Source of the DNA: Triticum aestivum
Lineage: Eukaryota > Streptophyta > Magnoliopsida > Poales > Poaceae
Reading direction: 5' to 3'
Length of the DNA stretch: 64,000 bases
Assembly: GCF_018294505.1 (NCBI RefSeq)
Contig: NC_057797.1
Coordinates: 119,913,116 to 119,977,115 of the forward strand
In this document: piece after piece, positions 31,141-44,089 of the stretch
Numbering within the stretch: the stretch's first letter is position 1
How the letters are laid out: each line of letters starts with the position of its first letter
Translations under genes and position numbers: made by a program
The notes under the pieces: model-generated
Told to the model about the DNA's origin: nothing
The model's database searches: none
The model's input: only the letters and a program-made list of their open reading frames with translations

Positions 31141-32724
31141 AGAGTGTGTATAATCCATGGACTCAACATTAGTCATAAAGAACTCACATACTTATTGCAA
31201 AAATCTACAAGTCATCAAAAACCTTGGCACTACGTGCATGCTCCTAGGGGGATAGATTGGTAGGAAAAGACCATCGCTCGTCCCCGGCCGCCACTCATAA
31301 GGAAGACAATCAAAGAACACCCCATGTTTCAAATTTGTTACATAACGTTTACCATACGTGCATGCTATGGGACTTGCAAACTTCAACACAAGTATTCCTA
31401 AAATTCACAAGTACTCAACTAGCACAACTTTAATATCACTATCTCCATATCTCAAAACAATTATCAAGTATCAAACTTCTCTTAGTATTCAATGCACTTA
31501 TATGAAAGTTTTAATTACACCCATCTTGGATGCCTATCATATTAGGACTAGATTCATAACCAAACCAAACTACCATGCTATTCTAAAGACTCTCAAAATA
31601 ATATAAGTGAAGCACAAGAGTTCATCTATTTCTTCAAAATAAAACTACCACAATGCTCTAAAAGATATAAGTGAAGTACTAGAGCAAACAACAAACTACT
31701 CCGAAAGATATAAGTGAAGAGCAATGAGTAGTTGAATAATTATGCAACTATGTGAAGACTCTCTAACATTTAAGAATTTCAGATCTTGATAATTTATTCA
31801 AACAGCAAGCAAAACAAAATGAAATAAAATGACGCTCCAAGCAAAACACATATCATGTGGCGAATAAAAATATAGCTCCAAGTAAAGTTACTGATGAACG
31901 AAGAAGAAAGAGGGGATGCCTTCCGGGGCATCCCCAAGCTTAGGCTCTTGGTTGTCCTTGAATATTACCTTGGGGTGCCTTGGGAATCCCCAAGCTTAGT
32001 CTCTTGCCACTCCTTATTCCATAGTCCATCGAATCTTTACCCAAAACTTGACAACACAAAACTTAACAGAAAACTCGTAAGCTCTGTTAGAGAAAGAAAA
32101 CAAAAGACCACATCAAGTTACTGTAATGAACTCGTTATTTATTTATATTGGTGTTAAACCTACTGTATTCCAACTTCTCTATGGTTTATAAACTCTTTTA
32201 CTAGCCATAGATTCATCAAAATAAGCAAACAACACACGAAAAACAGAATCTGTCAAAAACAGAACAGTCTGTAGTAATCTGTATCTAACGCAAACTTCTC
32301 GAACCCCAAAAATTCTAAAATAAAATTCTGGACGTGAGTAATTTGTCTATTAATCATCTTCAAAACGAATTAACTAAATAGCACTCTTCAATAAAAAATG
32401 GCAGCAATTCTCGTGAGCACTAAAGTTTCTGTTTTTACAGCATGATCGCAAAGACTTTCCCCAAGTCTTCCCAACGGTTCTACTTGGCACAAACACTAAT
32501 TAAAAACATAAAACCATATCTGAACAGAGGCTAGATAAATTATTTATTACTAAACAGGAGCAAAAAGCAAGGAACAAAAATAAAATTGGGTTGCCTCCCA
32601 ACAAGCGCTATCGTTTAACGCCCCTAGCTAGGCATGATGATTTCAACGATGCTCACATAAAAGATAAGGATTGTAACATAAAGAGAGAATCATGAATAAT
32701 ATTACTAGCACATTTAAGTCTAAC
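31141..32724 (-). other. Non-coding internal region of the truncated Athila-type copy
   Basis: Collinear with about 56331-57836 in the complete copy. It includes the GGGGCATCCCCAAGCTTAGG box (about 31932) and the GGTTGCCTCCCAACAAGCGC block (about 32588). At about 31137-31141 it is joined directly to pol of another element, where the complete copy continues differently, so this is a deletion junction. No domain-bearing frame is seen. Confidence 0.65.
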
Positions 32725-33432
32725 TCACTTCCTATGAATAGGGATTTTGTGAGCAAACAACTTATGGGAACAATAATCAACTAGCATAGGAAGGCAAAAC
32801 AAGCATAACTTCAAAACTTTAAGCACGTAGAGAGGAAACTTGATATTATTGCAATTACTACAAGCATATGTTCCTACCTCATAATAATTTTCAGTAGCAT
32901 CATGAATGAATTCAACAATATAACCTGCACCTAAAGCATTCTTTTCATGATCTACAAGCATAGAAAATTTTCTACTCTCCACATAAGCAAAATTCTTCTC
33001 ATGAATAATAGTGGGAGCAAACTCAACAAAATAATTATCATGTGAGGCATAATCCAATTTAAAACTAAAATCAGGATGAAAAGTTTCATGGATAGCATTA
33101 TTATTTATAGTATACAAGTCATCAAAATAATCATCATAGATAGCAGGCATGCTTTCATCATAGTAAATTTGCTCATCAAAGCTGGGGGGGGGGCAAAAAA
33201 TATCATCTTCATCAAACATAGCTTCCCCAAGCTTGTGGCTTTGCATATCATTAGCATCATGGATATTCAAGGAATTCATACTAACAAAATTGCAATCATG
33301 CTCATCATTCAAATAATTAGTGCCAAACATTCTAATGTATTCTTCTTCTAGCACTTGAGTACAATTATCGAAATCCTTATTCTCATGATAGATATTAAAA
33401 AGATAAAGCGTATGAGGCAAACTTAATTCCAT
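32725..33432 (-). CDS. ORF1 of the pol-less Athila-type element, intact copy
   Basis: An open frame of 235 codons just after the primer site, starting M-E-L-S-L-P. It is Asp/Glu-rich and Tyr-rich in the first 140 residues, then has a Cys-x-x-Cys pair (Y-A-C-S-N-C) near residue 192 and a hydrophobic, Leu-rich C terminus (V-L-K-V-L-K-L-C-L-F) that could be a membrane segment. I recognise no known domain; it stands where gag would be but lacks a zinc knuckle. It is open only because the G run at 33184-33193 has 10 bases; the other two copies have 8 and 9 and are frameshifted. Its function is unknown and expression is unproven. Confidence 0.5.
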   Translation of the reverse strand: MELSLPHTLYLFNIYHENKDFDNCTQVLEEEYIRMFGTNYLNDEHDCNFVSMNSLNIHDANDMQSHKLGEAMFDEDDIFCPPPSFDEQIYYDESMPAIYDDYFDDLYTINNNAIHETFHPDFSFKLDYASHDNYFVEFAPTIIHEKNFAYVESRKFSMLVDHEKNALGAGYIVEFIHDATENYYEVGTYACSNCNNIKFPLYVLKVLKLCLFCLPMLVDYCSHKLFAHKIPIHRK

Positions 33433-33526
33433 TTTTTAATTTTCTTTTATAAACTAAACTAGTGATAAAACAAGAAACTAAAAGACTCAATTGCAAGATC
33501 TAAAGATATACCTTCAAGCACTCACC

Positions 33527-33544
33527 TCCCCGGCAACGGCGCCA
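33527..33544 (-). other. Athila-type primer-binding site (left copy)
   Basis: On the minus strand TGGCGCCGTTGCCGGGGA starts about 11 bp inside the LTR edge. This is the primer site typical of Athila elements (commonly assigned to tRNA-Asp). Equivalent sites lie at about 53297-53314 and 58710-58727; the last reads ATGGCGCC after a base change in the spacer. Confidence 0.75.
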
Positions 33545-33554
33545 GAAAAGAGCT

Positions 33555-35201
33555 TGATATCTACTACACAACCTTCTTCTTGTAGACGTTGTTAGGCCTC
33601 CAAGTGCAGAGGTTTGTAGGACAGTAGCAAATTTCCCTCAAGTGGATGACCTAAGGTTTATCAATCCGTAGGGGGCGTAGGATGAAGATGGTCTCTCTCA
33701 AGCAACCCTGCAACCAAATAACAAAGAGTCTCTTGTGTCCCCAACACACCCAATACAATGGTATATTGTATAGGTGCACTAGTTCGGCGAAGAGATGGTG
33801 ATACAAGTGGTATATGGATAGTAGATAATGGTTTTTGTAATCTGAAAATATAAAAACAGCAAGGTAACTAATGGTAAAAGTGAGCATAAACGGTATTGCA
33901 ATGATAGGAAACAAGGCTTAGGGTTCATACTTTCACTGGTGCAAGTCCTCTCAACAATAATAACATAATTGGATCACATAACTATCCCTCAGCATGCAAC
34001 AAAGAGTCACTCCAAAGTCACTAATAGCGGAGAACAAACGAAGAGATTATGGTAGGGTACGAAACCACCTCAAAGTTATTCTTTCCAATCAATCTGTTGG
34101 GCTATTCCTATAAGGGTCACAAACAGCCCTAGAGTTCGTACTAGAATAACACCTTAGGACACAAATCAACCAAAACCCTAATGTCACCTAGATACTCCAA
34201 TGTCACCTCAAGTATCCGTGGGTATGATTATACGATATGCATCACACAATCTCAGATTCATCTATTCAACCAACACATAGAACCACAAAGAGTGCCCCAA
34301 AGTTTCTACCGGAGAATCACGACAAAAACATGTGCCAACCCCTATGCATAGGTTCATGGGCGGAACCCGCAAGTTGATCACCAAAACATACATCAAGTGA
34401 ATCACGTGATATCCCATTGTCACCACAGATACACACGACAAGACATACATCAAGTGTTCTCAAATCTTTAAAGACTCAATCCGATAAGTTAACTTCAAAG
34501 GGGAAACTCAATCCATTACAAGAGAGTAGAGGGGGGAAGAAACATCATAGGATCCAAATATAATAGCAAAGCTCGCGATACATCAATATCGTATCACCTC
34601 AAGAACACGAGAGAGAGAGATAGATCAAACACATAGCTACTGGTACATACCCTCAGCCCCGAGGGAGAACTACCCCCTCCTCGTCATGGAGAGCACCGGG
34701 ATGATGAAGATGACCACCGGAGAGGGATTCCCCCTCCGACAGGGTGCCGGAACGGGTCTAGATTGGCTTTTGGTGGCTACGGAGGCTTCTGGCGGTGGAA
34801 CTGCCGATCTATTGTGCTCCCAGATCATTTTACGGTATATGGAGATATATAGGCGGAAGAAGTACGTCAGGGGAGCCACGAGGGTCCCACGAGGGTGGAG
34901 GGCGCGCCCCCTGCCTCGTGGCTTCCTCGTTGCTTCCCTTACATGGACTCCGAGTCTCCCGGGTTGCTTTCCTTCCAAAAATAAGTTCCGTGAAGTTTCA
35001 GGTCAATTGGACTCCGTTTGATTTTCCTTTTCTGCGATACTCTAAAATAAGGTAAAAACATAAACTGGCACTGGGCTCTGGGTTAATATGTTAGTCCCAA
35101 AAATCATATAAAATAGCTTATAAATGCATATAAAACATCCAAGGTTGATAATATAATAGCATGGAACAATCAAAAATTATAGATATGTTGGAGACGTATC
35201 A
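33555..35201 (-). repeat. Athila-type LTR 1
   Basis: 1,647 bp, reading TGATACGTCTCC...GATATCA on the minus strand. The TATA-like CCTATATATCTCC lies at 34841-34853. It shares fewer variants with the other two LTRs than they share with each other (for example TGATATC against TGATGTC at the edge), so it belongs to a different original copy. Primer site on its left, purine tract on its right. Confidence 0.9.
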
Positions 35202-36350
35202 GCATCCCCAAGCTTAATTCCTGCTCGTCCTCGAGTAGGTAAATGATAAAAACAGAATTTTTGATGTGGAATGCTACCTAACATATTTCTCTAAGTAATT
35301 CTTCTTTATTTTGGCATAAATGTTCAGATCCATAAGATTCAAGACAAAAGTTCAATATTGACATAGAAACAACAATACTTCAAGCATACTAACTAAGCAA
35401 TCATGTCTTCTCAAAATAACATGGCCAAAGAAAGTTCATCCCTACAAAATCATATAGTTTGGTCATGCTCCATTTTCACCACACAAGAATGCTCTCATCA
35501 TGCACAACCCCGATGACAATCCAAGCAATTGTTTCATACTTTAGTAATCTCAAACCTATAAACTTTCACGCAATATATGAGCACGAACCATGGACATAGC
35601 ACTATGGGTTGAATAGAATATGATGATGAGGGTTATGTGGAGAAGACAAAAAGGAGAAAGTCTCACATGAACGAGGCTAATCAATGAGCTATGGAGATGC
35701 CCATAGATTGATGTTAATGTAAGGAGTAGGGATTGCCATGCAACGGATGCACTAGAGCTATAAATGTATGAAAGCTCAACAAAAGAAACTAAGTGGGTGT
35801 GCATCCAACTTGCTTGCTCACGAAGACCTAGGGCACTTGAGGAGGCCCATTGTTGGAATATACAAGCCAAGTTCTATAATGAAAAATTCCCACTAGTATA
35901 TGAAAGTGACAAAACCAGAGACTCTCTATCATGAGGATTGTGGTGCTACTTTGAAGCACAAGTGTGGCAAAGGATAGTAGCATTGTCCCTTCTCTCTTTT
36001 TCTCTCATTTTTTTGGGCCTTCTCTTTTTTATGGTCTTTCTCTTTTTTTGGGCCTTCTCTTTTTATGGCCTTTCCTTTTTTTATTCCTCACTTGGGACAA
36101 TGCTCTAGAAAATGATGATCATCACACTTATATTTATTTACAACTCAATGATTACAACTCGATACTAGGAAAAAGTATGACTCTATATGAATGACTCCGG
36201 CGGTGTACCGGGATTGCGATGAATCAAGAGTGACATGTATGAAAAATTATGAATGGTGGCTTGGCCACAAATATGATGTCAACTACATGATCATGCAAAG
36301 CAATATGACAATGATGATGCGTGTCATAATAAACGGAACGGTGGAAAGTT
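35202..36350 (-). other. 3' internal region of an Athila-type copy
   Basis: Collinear with 54971-56124. It includes the purine tract (GGGGATGC on the minus strand at 35202-35209, within AAGCTTGGGGATGC) and a T-rich stretch with repeated GGCCTTCTCTTTTT (36016-36090). It ends abruptly at 36350, where truncated chromovirus gag begins. No domain-bearing frame. Confidence 0.7.
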
Positions 36351-37392
36351 GCCTATGCTTGACCACAGCTGTACTTGTCGATCTGACAGGAGGAGGAGGA
36401 GGAAGACGCCTCTGGTTGAGACACTTGTTGGCATAGTGACCCTTCTGTTGGCACTTGTTGCACGTGACCTCTGAAAGTGGACGGTGGTACGGAGCACTCA
36501 ATCTTGGAGGTTGAGACGAAGTCTTGTTCTGAAAGCCAGGGTTGGGTGGGTGGGAAGAACCACTGCCACCTTTGCTCTTCTGCTGATACGGCTGACGGAA
36601 CGGAGGAGGAGGAAGCCAAAACTTCTGCTGCTTGGCCACTTGAGTAGAGGAAGAAGGAGTAACATCTCTGACTCGCTTCCTGGAAGCATCACACCTCAAC
36701 TGAGCAGCCTCTTGCTTCAGTGCCATGTTGTAGAACTCATCGTACCTCAAGGGCTCAAAGAGAACAAGAGCGAGCTGAATATCTTCTCTGAGACCACCCC
36801 TGAACTGGTACATCATGCTCTTCTCATCAGGCATGTCCTGCTTGGCAAAGCGGACGAGCTTCTGGAACAACTTGTTGTAGTCATAGACAGACAAAGAGCC
36901 TTGCTTCAGATTGCGGAATTCCTCACGCTTGCTTTCAACCACACTCTGCGGAATATGGTGAGCTCAGAAATCTCGACGGAAATCATCCCAAGTGATAACA
37001 CGTCCACCTCTGGAATCTTTGTACTGCTGGAACCATTCTGCAGCTTGATCTTTGAGTTGGAAGGAAGCGAACTTGACAAAGTCCTCAGGCCTGACATTAC
37101 TGCACTCAAAATGCTTGCACAGATCCACAAGCCAATCATCAGCATCGATTGCCTCAACACAATTGCTGAAAGTCTTTGGCCCGTTAGCAAGGAACTGGTT
37201 GAGTGTAGCAAAATGACTCTGATTGCTGCCTTGATTCCGTTGGCTGCCTTGATTGCGCTCTTGAAGAATTTGCATGATCAGCTGTGTGTTTGCATTGGTT
37301 GCGGCCATCACAGCTTGCCATGCCTCTGGAGGAGGTGGAGGTGGTGGCGGATCTTGATTCTGGTTCTGACTGGTGCTCTTAGCGGGAGCCAT
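36351..37392 (-). pseudogene. Second chromovirus gag, truncated and fused to Athila DNA
   Basis: Starts at the ATG 37390-37392 (M-A-P-A-K-S-T). It has the capsid region including W-F-Q-Q-Y-K-D, a TGA at 36961-36963 in the position of an Arg codon, and a zinc knuckle C-N-K-C-Q-Q-K-G-H-Y-A-N-K-C at about 36420-36465. It is cut after V-V-K-H at 36351 and joined in frame to non-coding Athila sequence, giving a chimeric end. It is nearly identical to 45945-46987 but lacks that copy's TAG at 46295. It would form the particle core in an intact element; here it is broken. Confidence 0.85.
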
Positions 37393-38315
37393 CTTGAAGA
37401 GGTTGACCACCATTAGCACATAGACAGATAAATGAAGCTGAAACCAACGGAATGAAAATTGCAACATATAGTCTTCACATCCGAACAAAATGAACGAATG
37501 CATTCCTCTTCAAATGGTCACATATCCACAAATTGAGAAGCCACGTAGAATTAAGGTAGAGAAATAAATCAACAAGGTACGGATCAAGAACGAATAATCG
37601 GTAAGAAATCCCAATTTCAAACCAATATTCGTGGAAGAAGAACTAGAGCTACTAGAATTCCCACCTATGAAACTCCCGAACCTTTCCGGTTATGCAATCA
37701 GGTGTTGGGGATACAGGGGAAGCATAATATCTCACCCAAACTAGCAAATCCTACATCCAGCTATATCCATCCTTCAACACATAACCAAGAAAAACTTCGG
37801 AAACCATCTACCTCAACCTTCGAAAAGCATCCGTTATACAAGTTATGGCGATACTCACGAACTCCCGCCCTAGTACTGGGTGGCGTCAAGGTTATCTCAC
37901 CAACGAACTGCATAAAAGAGATTTTCGATGTCGGCAAAAATATCTCAAGTATTCCAGAATTGCAACGATAAAATTATGATGACAACACCTCAGAGCTCAA
38001 CTCCCCGGGACACTTCCACTAAACCCCTGACAGGAGGCACCAAGTCAATGTTCTCATCATAAGCCATCGGAACGATTCCAAGATACTCGCGTGATCCTAA
38101 AAAAAATTTAGTGAAATTTGAGAAGAGAAGAGTCAAAACTCTACGTCAGGATGCCTTACCAGAGCGATGAGGAGACTGGGAAGTAAAAAGAATTCCTAAG
38201 CTCTCCGATATATAATTCCTAAATGACTCAAAACATTTTTCTAGACACAACTCGGCCGCTAAAAACGATCAAGCAATGGGGCTCCTAAGGTCGGGGAAGG
38301 CTCTGATTACCAACT
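37393..38315 (-). other. Chromovirus 5' leader (second copy)
   Basis: Leader between LTR and gag. The primer site TTGGTAATCAGAGCC on the minus strand lies at about 38299-38313. The segment is almost identical to 46988-47911. Short open frames here are not conserved as protein. Confidence 0.75.
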
Positions 38316-41300
38316 TGTAACACCCTCGATGCGACTATAGCTCCCACGTGTCGAGGCACGACTTAGAGACATAATCGCATTGAAGGCATATGTCGCAAGT
38401 TAGGCAATCTTCACAACATCCCATGTAATATGAATAATAAAGGGGAGAACATAGTTGGCTTACACTCGCCACGTCAATCAAGAACATAAATAACATTACA
38501 TCATCCAAACACTCATGGCCCAACTACGGCGCCAAAATAAAAGAGAACCCAACATGCGACACGGCCCCGAATCAAACCCCAACTAGGCACCACTACTGAT
38601 CTTCAGGAAAATTGACATAGTAACACTGAGAGTCCTCGTCGAACTCCCACGTGAGCTCATACTCGTCAACTGGAGCGGAATCACCTGGACCTGCATCTGG
38701 AGTTATAGTATCTGTGAGCCACAGGGACTCAGCAATCTCGCACCCTCGCGATCAAGACTATTTAAGCTAATAGGAAGGGTAAGGCAAATATATGTGGAGC
38801 TGCAGCAAGCGACTAGCAAGTATGGTGGCTAACTTATTCGCAAAGGAGAGCGAGAAGAGGAGGCAAAGCACGAGCGAGAAACTAGAGAGCTACCTGCGCA
38901 AACATTACTCCAACACCGTGTCCACTTCTCGGACTCCGCCGAGAAGAGGCCATCACGGTAACACACTCGGTTGATTTATTTTAATTAATTAAGGTTCAAG
39001 TTATCTACAACCGGACATTAACAAATTCCCATCTGCCCATAACCGCGGGCACGGCTTTCGAAAGTTCAAACCCTGCAGGGGAGTCCCAACTTAGCCCATG
39101 AGAAGCTCTCACGGTCAACGAAGGAATAGACCTCCTCCCAAGATGTTCCAATCAGACTCGGTATCTCGGTAACTCAAGACACTTCGACAGGTTAAAACAA
39201 GACCAGCAACACCGCCCGAATGTGCCGACAAATCCCGATAGGAGCTGCACATATCTCTTTCTCAAGGCACACTCAGATAGGTCAAGCTACCAGTAAAACC
39301 AACCCTCAAGTTTCCCTGAGGTGGCCCCGCAGGCTGCCCAGTTCGGACCAACACTCAGAGGGAGCACTGGCCCAGGGGGGTTTAAAACAAGATGACCCTT
39401 GGGCTCCGGTAACCCAAGGGAAAAAGAGGCTAGGTGGCGAATGGTAAAACCAAGGTTGGGCATTGCTGGAAAAGCTTTAATCAAGGCAAAATATCAAGGG
39501 GTTCCCATTATAACCCAACCGCGTAAGGAACACAAAAATCCGGGAACATAACACCGATATGACGGAAACTAGGGCGGCAGGAGTGGAACAAAACACTAGG
39601 CGAGAGGCCGAGCCTTCCCCCCTTTACCAAGTATATAGATGCATTAAGATAACATAGCAATATAATTATATCCCAACAAGTAAATAAAAGATGTTCCAAC
39701 GAGGAACGGCCTCCAATCTTCACCTGCAACTAGCAATGCTATAAGAGGGGCTGAGCAAAGCGGTAACATAGCCAATCAATGGTTTGCTAGGACAATGGTG
39801 GGTTAGAGGTTTGACATGGCAATTGGGAGGCTGACAATCAAATGGTAGGCATCATAGCATTGGCATAGCAAGAGCGAGCAAACTAGCATAGCAAAGATAG
39901 TAGTGATTTCGAGAGTATGATCATCTTGCCTGCACAGTTGTCAGAGTTGACTGGACCCTCACAAGCAAACTCAACGGGCTCCTCAGTAGCGAACTCGTCT
40001 CCCGGCTCTACCCAAACAAGACAAACAAGCAACAAGGATACAATCAACCACGTGCAAGGATCAAGCGATACGATGCAATGATGATATGTTATGCGGGATG
40101 CGATGCGGGATGCAAAAAGCAATGTATGACAGGAAATGCATGAACCTTGCCTCAACTTGGAATTCCAAGGGTGCCACTGGAAAGATGAGATGAAATCGCT
40201 TGAAAATGATATAAAGAACGCCGGAATCGGAGTTACGGTTTGGAAATGGCAAGCGATTCAAAAATGACACCGGTCTGCGATTTACAGCAAGTAGGCATCT
40301 AAATGTAATGAGATGAACATGCTACAGCCACCAAACATGACAACAAAATACATGGCACGGATGCACACAAGATGCTTAACAAAAGACTAGCACTGAGCCA
40401 CGGCCAATTCATCCATTATGAGGTTCAAACAAGCATGGAAAAAACGCAAATGCAAAACAGATTCCAGACTAAGTGAAATTAACACTTGTCTGAAATTTCA
40501 GATCACGAAGCCCTCTTCGGAGCAGCAAAACAACATGATACATGACCTGATTATGACAAGTAAGAACATGGCATGGAGCTACTCAACAAGCTTAAGAAAA
40601 TACCCAAAGTGACCTCAGGCCAAAAGGGATCACAAAATATACTAACAAGCCCACGAACATAGCTAAAACACAATCAGTTTTCAGACTTAGTGAAAACTGA
40701 GACATGCTGAAATATAACTCACGAAGGCATGTAAACGAGCTCGATGCACTCACTATGGTGCAAGTCATGGCAAGCCAAGCACACATCCATTAAGAAGGCA
40801 CAAAAATCTAGCTAGAAATGGCAAGAACAATGGCATAGCATGCACGGATCAACTACAATAACATCGGCAAAATCGCAAACAAGTTGACGATCTGCCGAGA
40901 TTCACAACGAGGCAAAAGTAGAGCTCGATTGACTCAAGCTAGGATGCTCCATAATTGCAAACAAAGACATGGATGGATCAAGCATAACATGATTAACAAA
41001 ACACCTTTACTGATCACCCTCAAAAGAGGCACGGATCACTAGGAAACAAGCTGAACATATGGCATCATGAACTAAATAATCCCAGACTTAGTGAAGACAA
41101 CTAAGTCCCTGAAAACAGATTTACCGGGTGCCTCATTTTGCAAGCTTGCACAAGTCACCACACACATCCTAAAAATGCATGCGTTGCACCTCTATAAAGA
41201 AGACAAAATCCTTAACAAAACATATGAAGGACTCACAGGCATAGCATGCACACAATAATCATGGCAAAATTGACAAAAGTCTAAGATTAACTAGCAGATC

Positions 41301-42534
41301 TGACAATTAACTCACGAATCCCTCTTCTAACATCATTTCGGGCATCGAGATGAGCTCAAATGAAAATGATGCAATGGAATGAAATGATGTACTCGTCGAG
41401 GCAAACATTTTGATATACTATATGCCCAAATCGAAGCTACGGATGCGGAGATACGGCCGGTCAAAGTAGGCATAAAAAATTAGGGTTTGAAGGGAAAGTC
41501 ACCCGAAAATATCTCCAGATCCAGATCTGCACGGGTTACGAGGATCGCCGGGGTGCACTGTTCGCTGGAGTTCTTCGGAGATGGCTGGCCGGAGTGGAAG
41601 ACGAGGCGGCCGGAGAGAGGGAGGCCGGACTTGGCGCGGTTCCCGAGGAGCGGCGAGGCGGGGGGGACCCGATCCGGCGCCGGGGCGAGGGCGCGGCTAC
41701 CGGAGTTCGTCGCCGGCGATGCCGCATGGCGGCCGGAGCTTGAGAGGAGGCGGCGGGGCGAGCGAGGCTCCCAGGCGGCGTGGGGCGCGGCCCGCAGTGG
41801 CGGCGTCGGGGGCCGGAATTGGGCCTTCGGGCCCGGCGGCGGTGGAAGGTGGCGGCGCCACGTGGCACGACCCGGTTGGACGAAGGCGGCGGCGGACGCT
41901 GTCCGGCCGGGGGCGGACGTGTCCGTCGGTGGCGGGGATATGTTTTTTTTAGCTAGGGTTTCGTGGGAGGAGATGATCCAAAAACGGGGGGGGCTATTTA
42001 TAGGCATAAGTGAAGCTAGGAGAGTCCAAATGAGGTGCGGTTTTCGGCCACGCGATCATGATCGAACGCTCTAGGACATGGAGCAGAGTTTGGTGGGTTT
42101 TGGGCCAAATTGGAGGGGTGTTGGGCTGCAACACACACGAGGCCTTTGCGGTCCCTCGGTTAACCGTTGGAGTATCAAACGAAGTCCAAATGATACGAAA
42201 CTTGACAGGCGGTCTACGGTAGTAAACCAAGGCCGCTTGGCAAGTCTCGGTCCAATCCGGAAATGTTTAATCCCCACACACGAAAGAAGGCTAGAAATGA
42301 CCACCGGAGGAGAACGAAGCGCCGGAATGCAAAACGGACAACGGGGAAAATGCTCGAATGCATGAGATGAACACGTATGCAAATGCAATGCACATGATGA
42401 CATGATATGAGATGCATGACAAAGAAAACAACACACGGAGACAAAGACCCGAACTCGAGAAATAAATACAACTTAACGCCGGAAACGGCAAGAGTTGGAG
42501 TACAAATTGGGAAAGTTACATCCGAGGCATTACA
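38316..42534 (-). repeat. Chromovirus LTR A
   Basis: 4,219 bp, TGTAATGCC...GTTACA on the minus strand. TATA box CTATAAATAGC on the minus strand at 41993-42003, downstream of a very GC-rich block (41580-41940 read on this strand is transcribed leader). It serves as the 3' LTR for gag-pol at 42571-46987 and as the 5' LTR for the truncated gag on its left. Long GC-driven open frames in 41480-42074 are not genes. Confidence 0.93.
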
Positions 42535-42570
42535 ACACTCCACCACTATGAAAGGATCTCGTCCCGAGAT

Positions 42571-44089
42571 CTAGGACTGAAAGAACTCCGGGTACTCAGA
42601 ACTGAGGTGATCCTCGCGTTCCCAGGTAGCTTCACGGTCAGAATGGTGTGACCACTTGACTCTGAGAAATTTGATCGACTTGTTGCGAGTCTTGCGTTCA
42701 GTCTCTTCTAGAATAGCAACTGGGTGCTCACAATAAGAGAGATCTTCTTGGAGCTCAATGTCCTCAAAGTTGACGGTGCGGTCAGGAGTCTTGAAGCACT
42801 TTCGAAGCTGAGAGACATGGAACACGTCATGAACATTTGCAAAGTTTAAAGGAAGCTCGAGTTGATAGGCGAGGTCGCCTCTCTTGCTGACGATCTTGAA
42901 AGGTCCCACGTATCTAGGGGCAAGCTTCCCTTTGATACCGAAGTGACGACTACCTTTCATAGGAGAGACACGGAGGTAAACATGATCTCTGATCCCGAAA
43001 GCCAAATCACGGGACTTACTATCATAGTAGCTCTTCTGGCGGGATTGGGCTGCTTTGAGGTTATCACGAATGACTTTGCACATTTCTTCTGCTTCTGTGA
43101 TTAAGTCATTACCCAAAAGCTGACGTTCACCGGTTTCAGACCAGTTGAGAGGGGTACGGCACTTCTTGCCATACAGAATTTCAAATGGGGCCTTGCCCGA
43201 ACTTGCTTGAAAACTATTGTTGTAGGAGAATTCAGCATAAGGAAGACAATCCTCCCACTTCATGCCGAAGGAGATCACACAAGCCCTGAGCATATCTTCA
43301 AGAATCTGGTTGACACGCTCGACTTGACCGCTTGTTTGAGGATGGAAAGCAGTGCTGAAGCGGATGTTAGTTCCCATGGCCTTCTGAAAAGAATCCCAAA
43401 ACTTGGAGGTAAAGATGCTGCCACGGTCTGAAGAGATCACTTGAGGAATACCATGCAGAGACAATGTGAGAGGCATAGAGTTCCGCCAATTGAGCTGCAG
43501 TGATCGACTCTTTGATAGGAAGAAAGTGAGCCACTTTGGTGAGCTTGTTGATGACAACGAATATAGCATCATTGCCACGCTTGGACTTAGGAAACCCAGT
43601 CACGAAGTCCATTTCAATGTGGTCAAACTTCCATTCTGGAATGGCAAGAGGTTGGAGGAGACCAGCTGGCCTTTGGTGTTCTGCCTTCACTCTTCTGCAG
43701 ACATCACATTCATTCACGAATTGAGCGATCTCGCACTTCATTCGAGTCCACCAATAATCTTGCTTGAGGTCCTGATACATCTTCGTGCTCCCAGGGTGGA
43801 TGGAGAGGAGAGAATTGTGAGCCTCGTTCATGACCACTTTATGAAGTTCACCTTTGGGCACAACAATACGATCCTCGAAGAAGAGAGTGTCCTTGTCATC
43901 AAGGCGGTAGCACTTGTACTTGGACTGACTCTTGGCAATCCCAATCTTCACCTTTTTCACCATAGCATCAAGAAGCTGGGCTTGGCGAATCTGGTCTTCT
44001 AGGGTAGGAGAGACTTGAAGGTTGGCGAGGAAACCTTGAGGAACAACTTGCAGGTTAAGTTTGCGGAAAGCTTCACAAAGCTCGGGTTG
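42571..44089 (-). pseudogene. Chromovirus integrase and chromodomain, frameshifted
   Basis: The HHCC zinc site is in the first part (H-K-V-V-M-N-E-A-H near 43835-43860, C-D-V-C-R-R near 43700). The catalytic Asp is in M-D-F-V-T-G-F (about 43607), with the D-R-G motif near 43430 and V-E-R-V near 43320. Loss of two bases in a CT run near 43455-43462 shifts the frame between the first two catalytic positions. The C terminus has the GPF-type region (Y-V-G-P-F-K near 42905) and a chromodomain ending with R-E-A-T-W-E at about 42610, which in this group helps target insertion by binding histone marks. It is followed by TGA at 42571. Not functional as read. Confidence 0.9.

Noticed and set aside
36484..37416. 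A 310-codon plus-strand frame, with a similar one at 46106-47011
   Set aside because: Antisense shadow of the chromovirus gag, which has the zinc knuckle and capsid motifs on the other strand.
41480..42074. Long open frames on both strands, also at 51079-51571
   Set aside because: They lie in the GC-rich part of the chromovirus LTRs, where stops are rare, and the two LTR copies do not keep the same protein.
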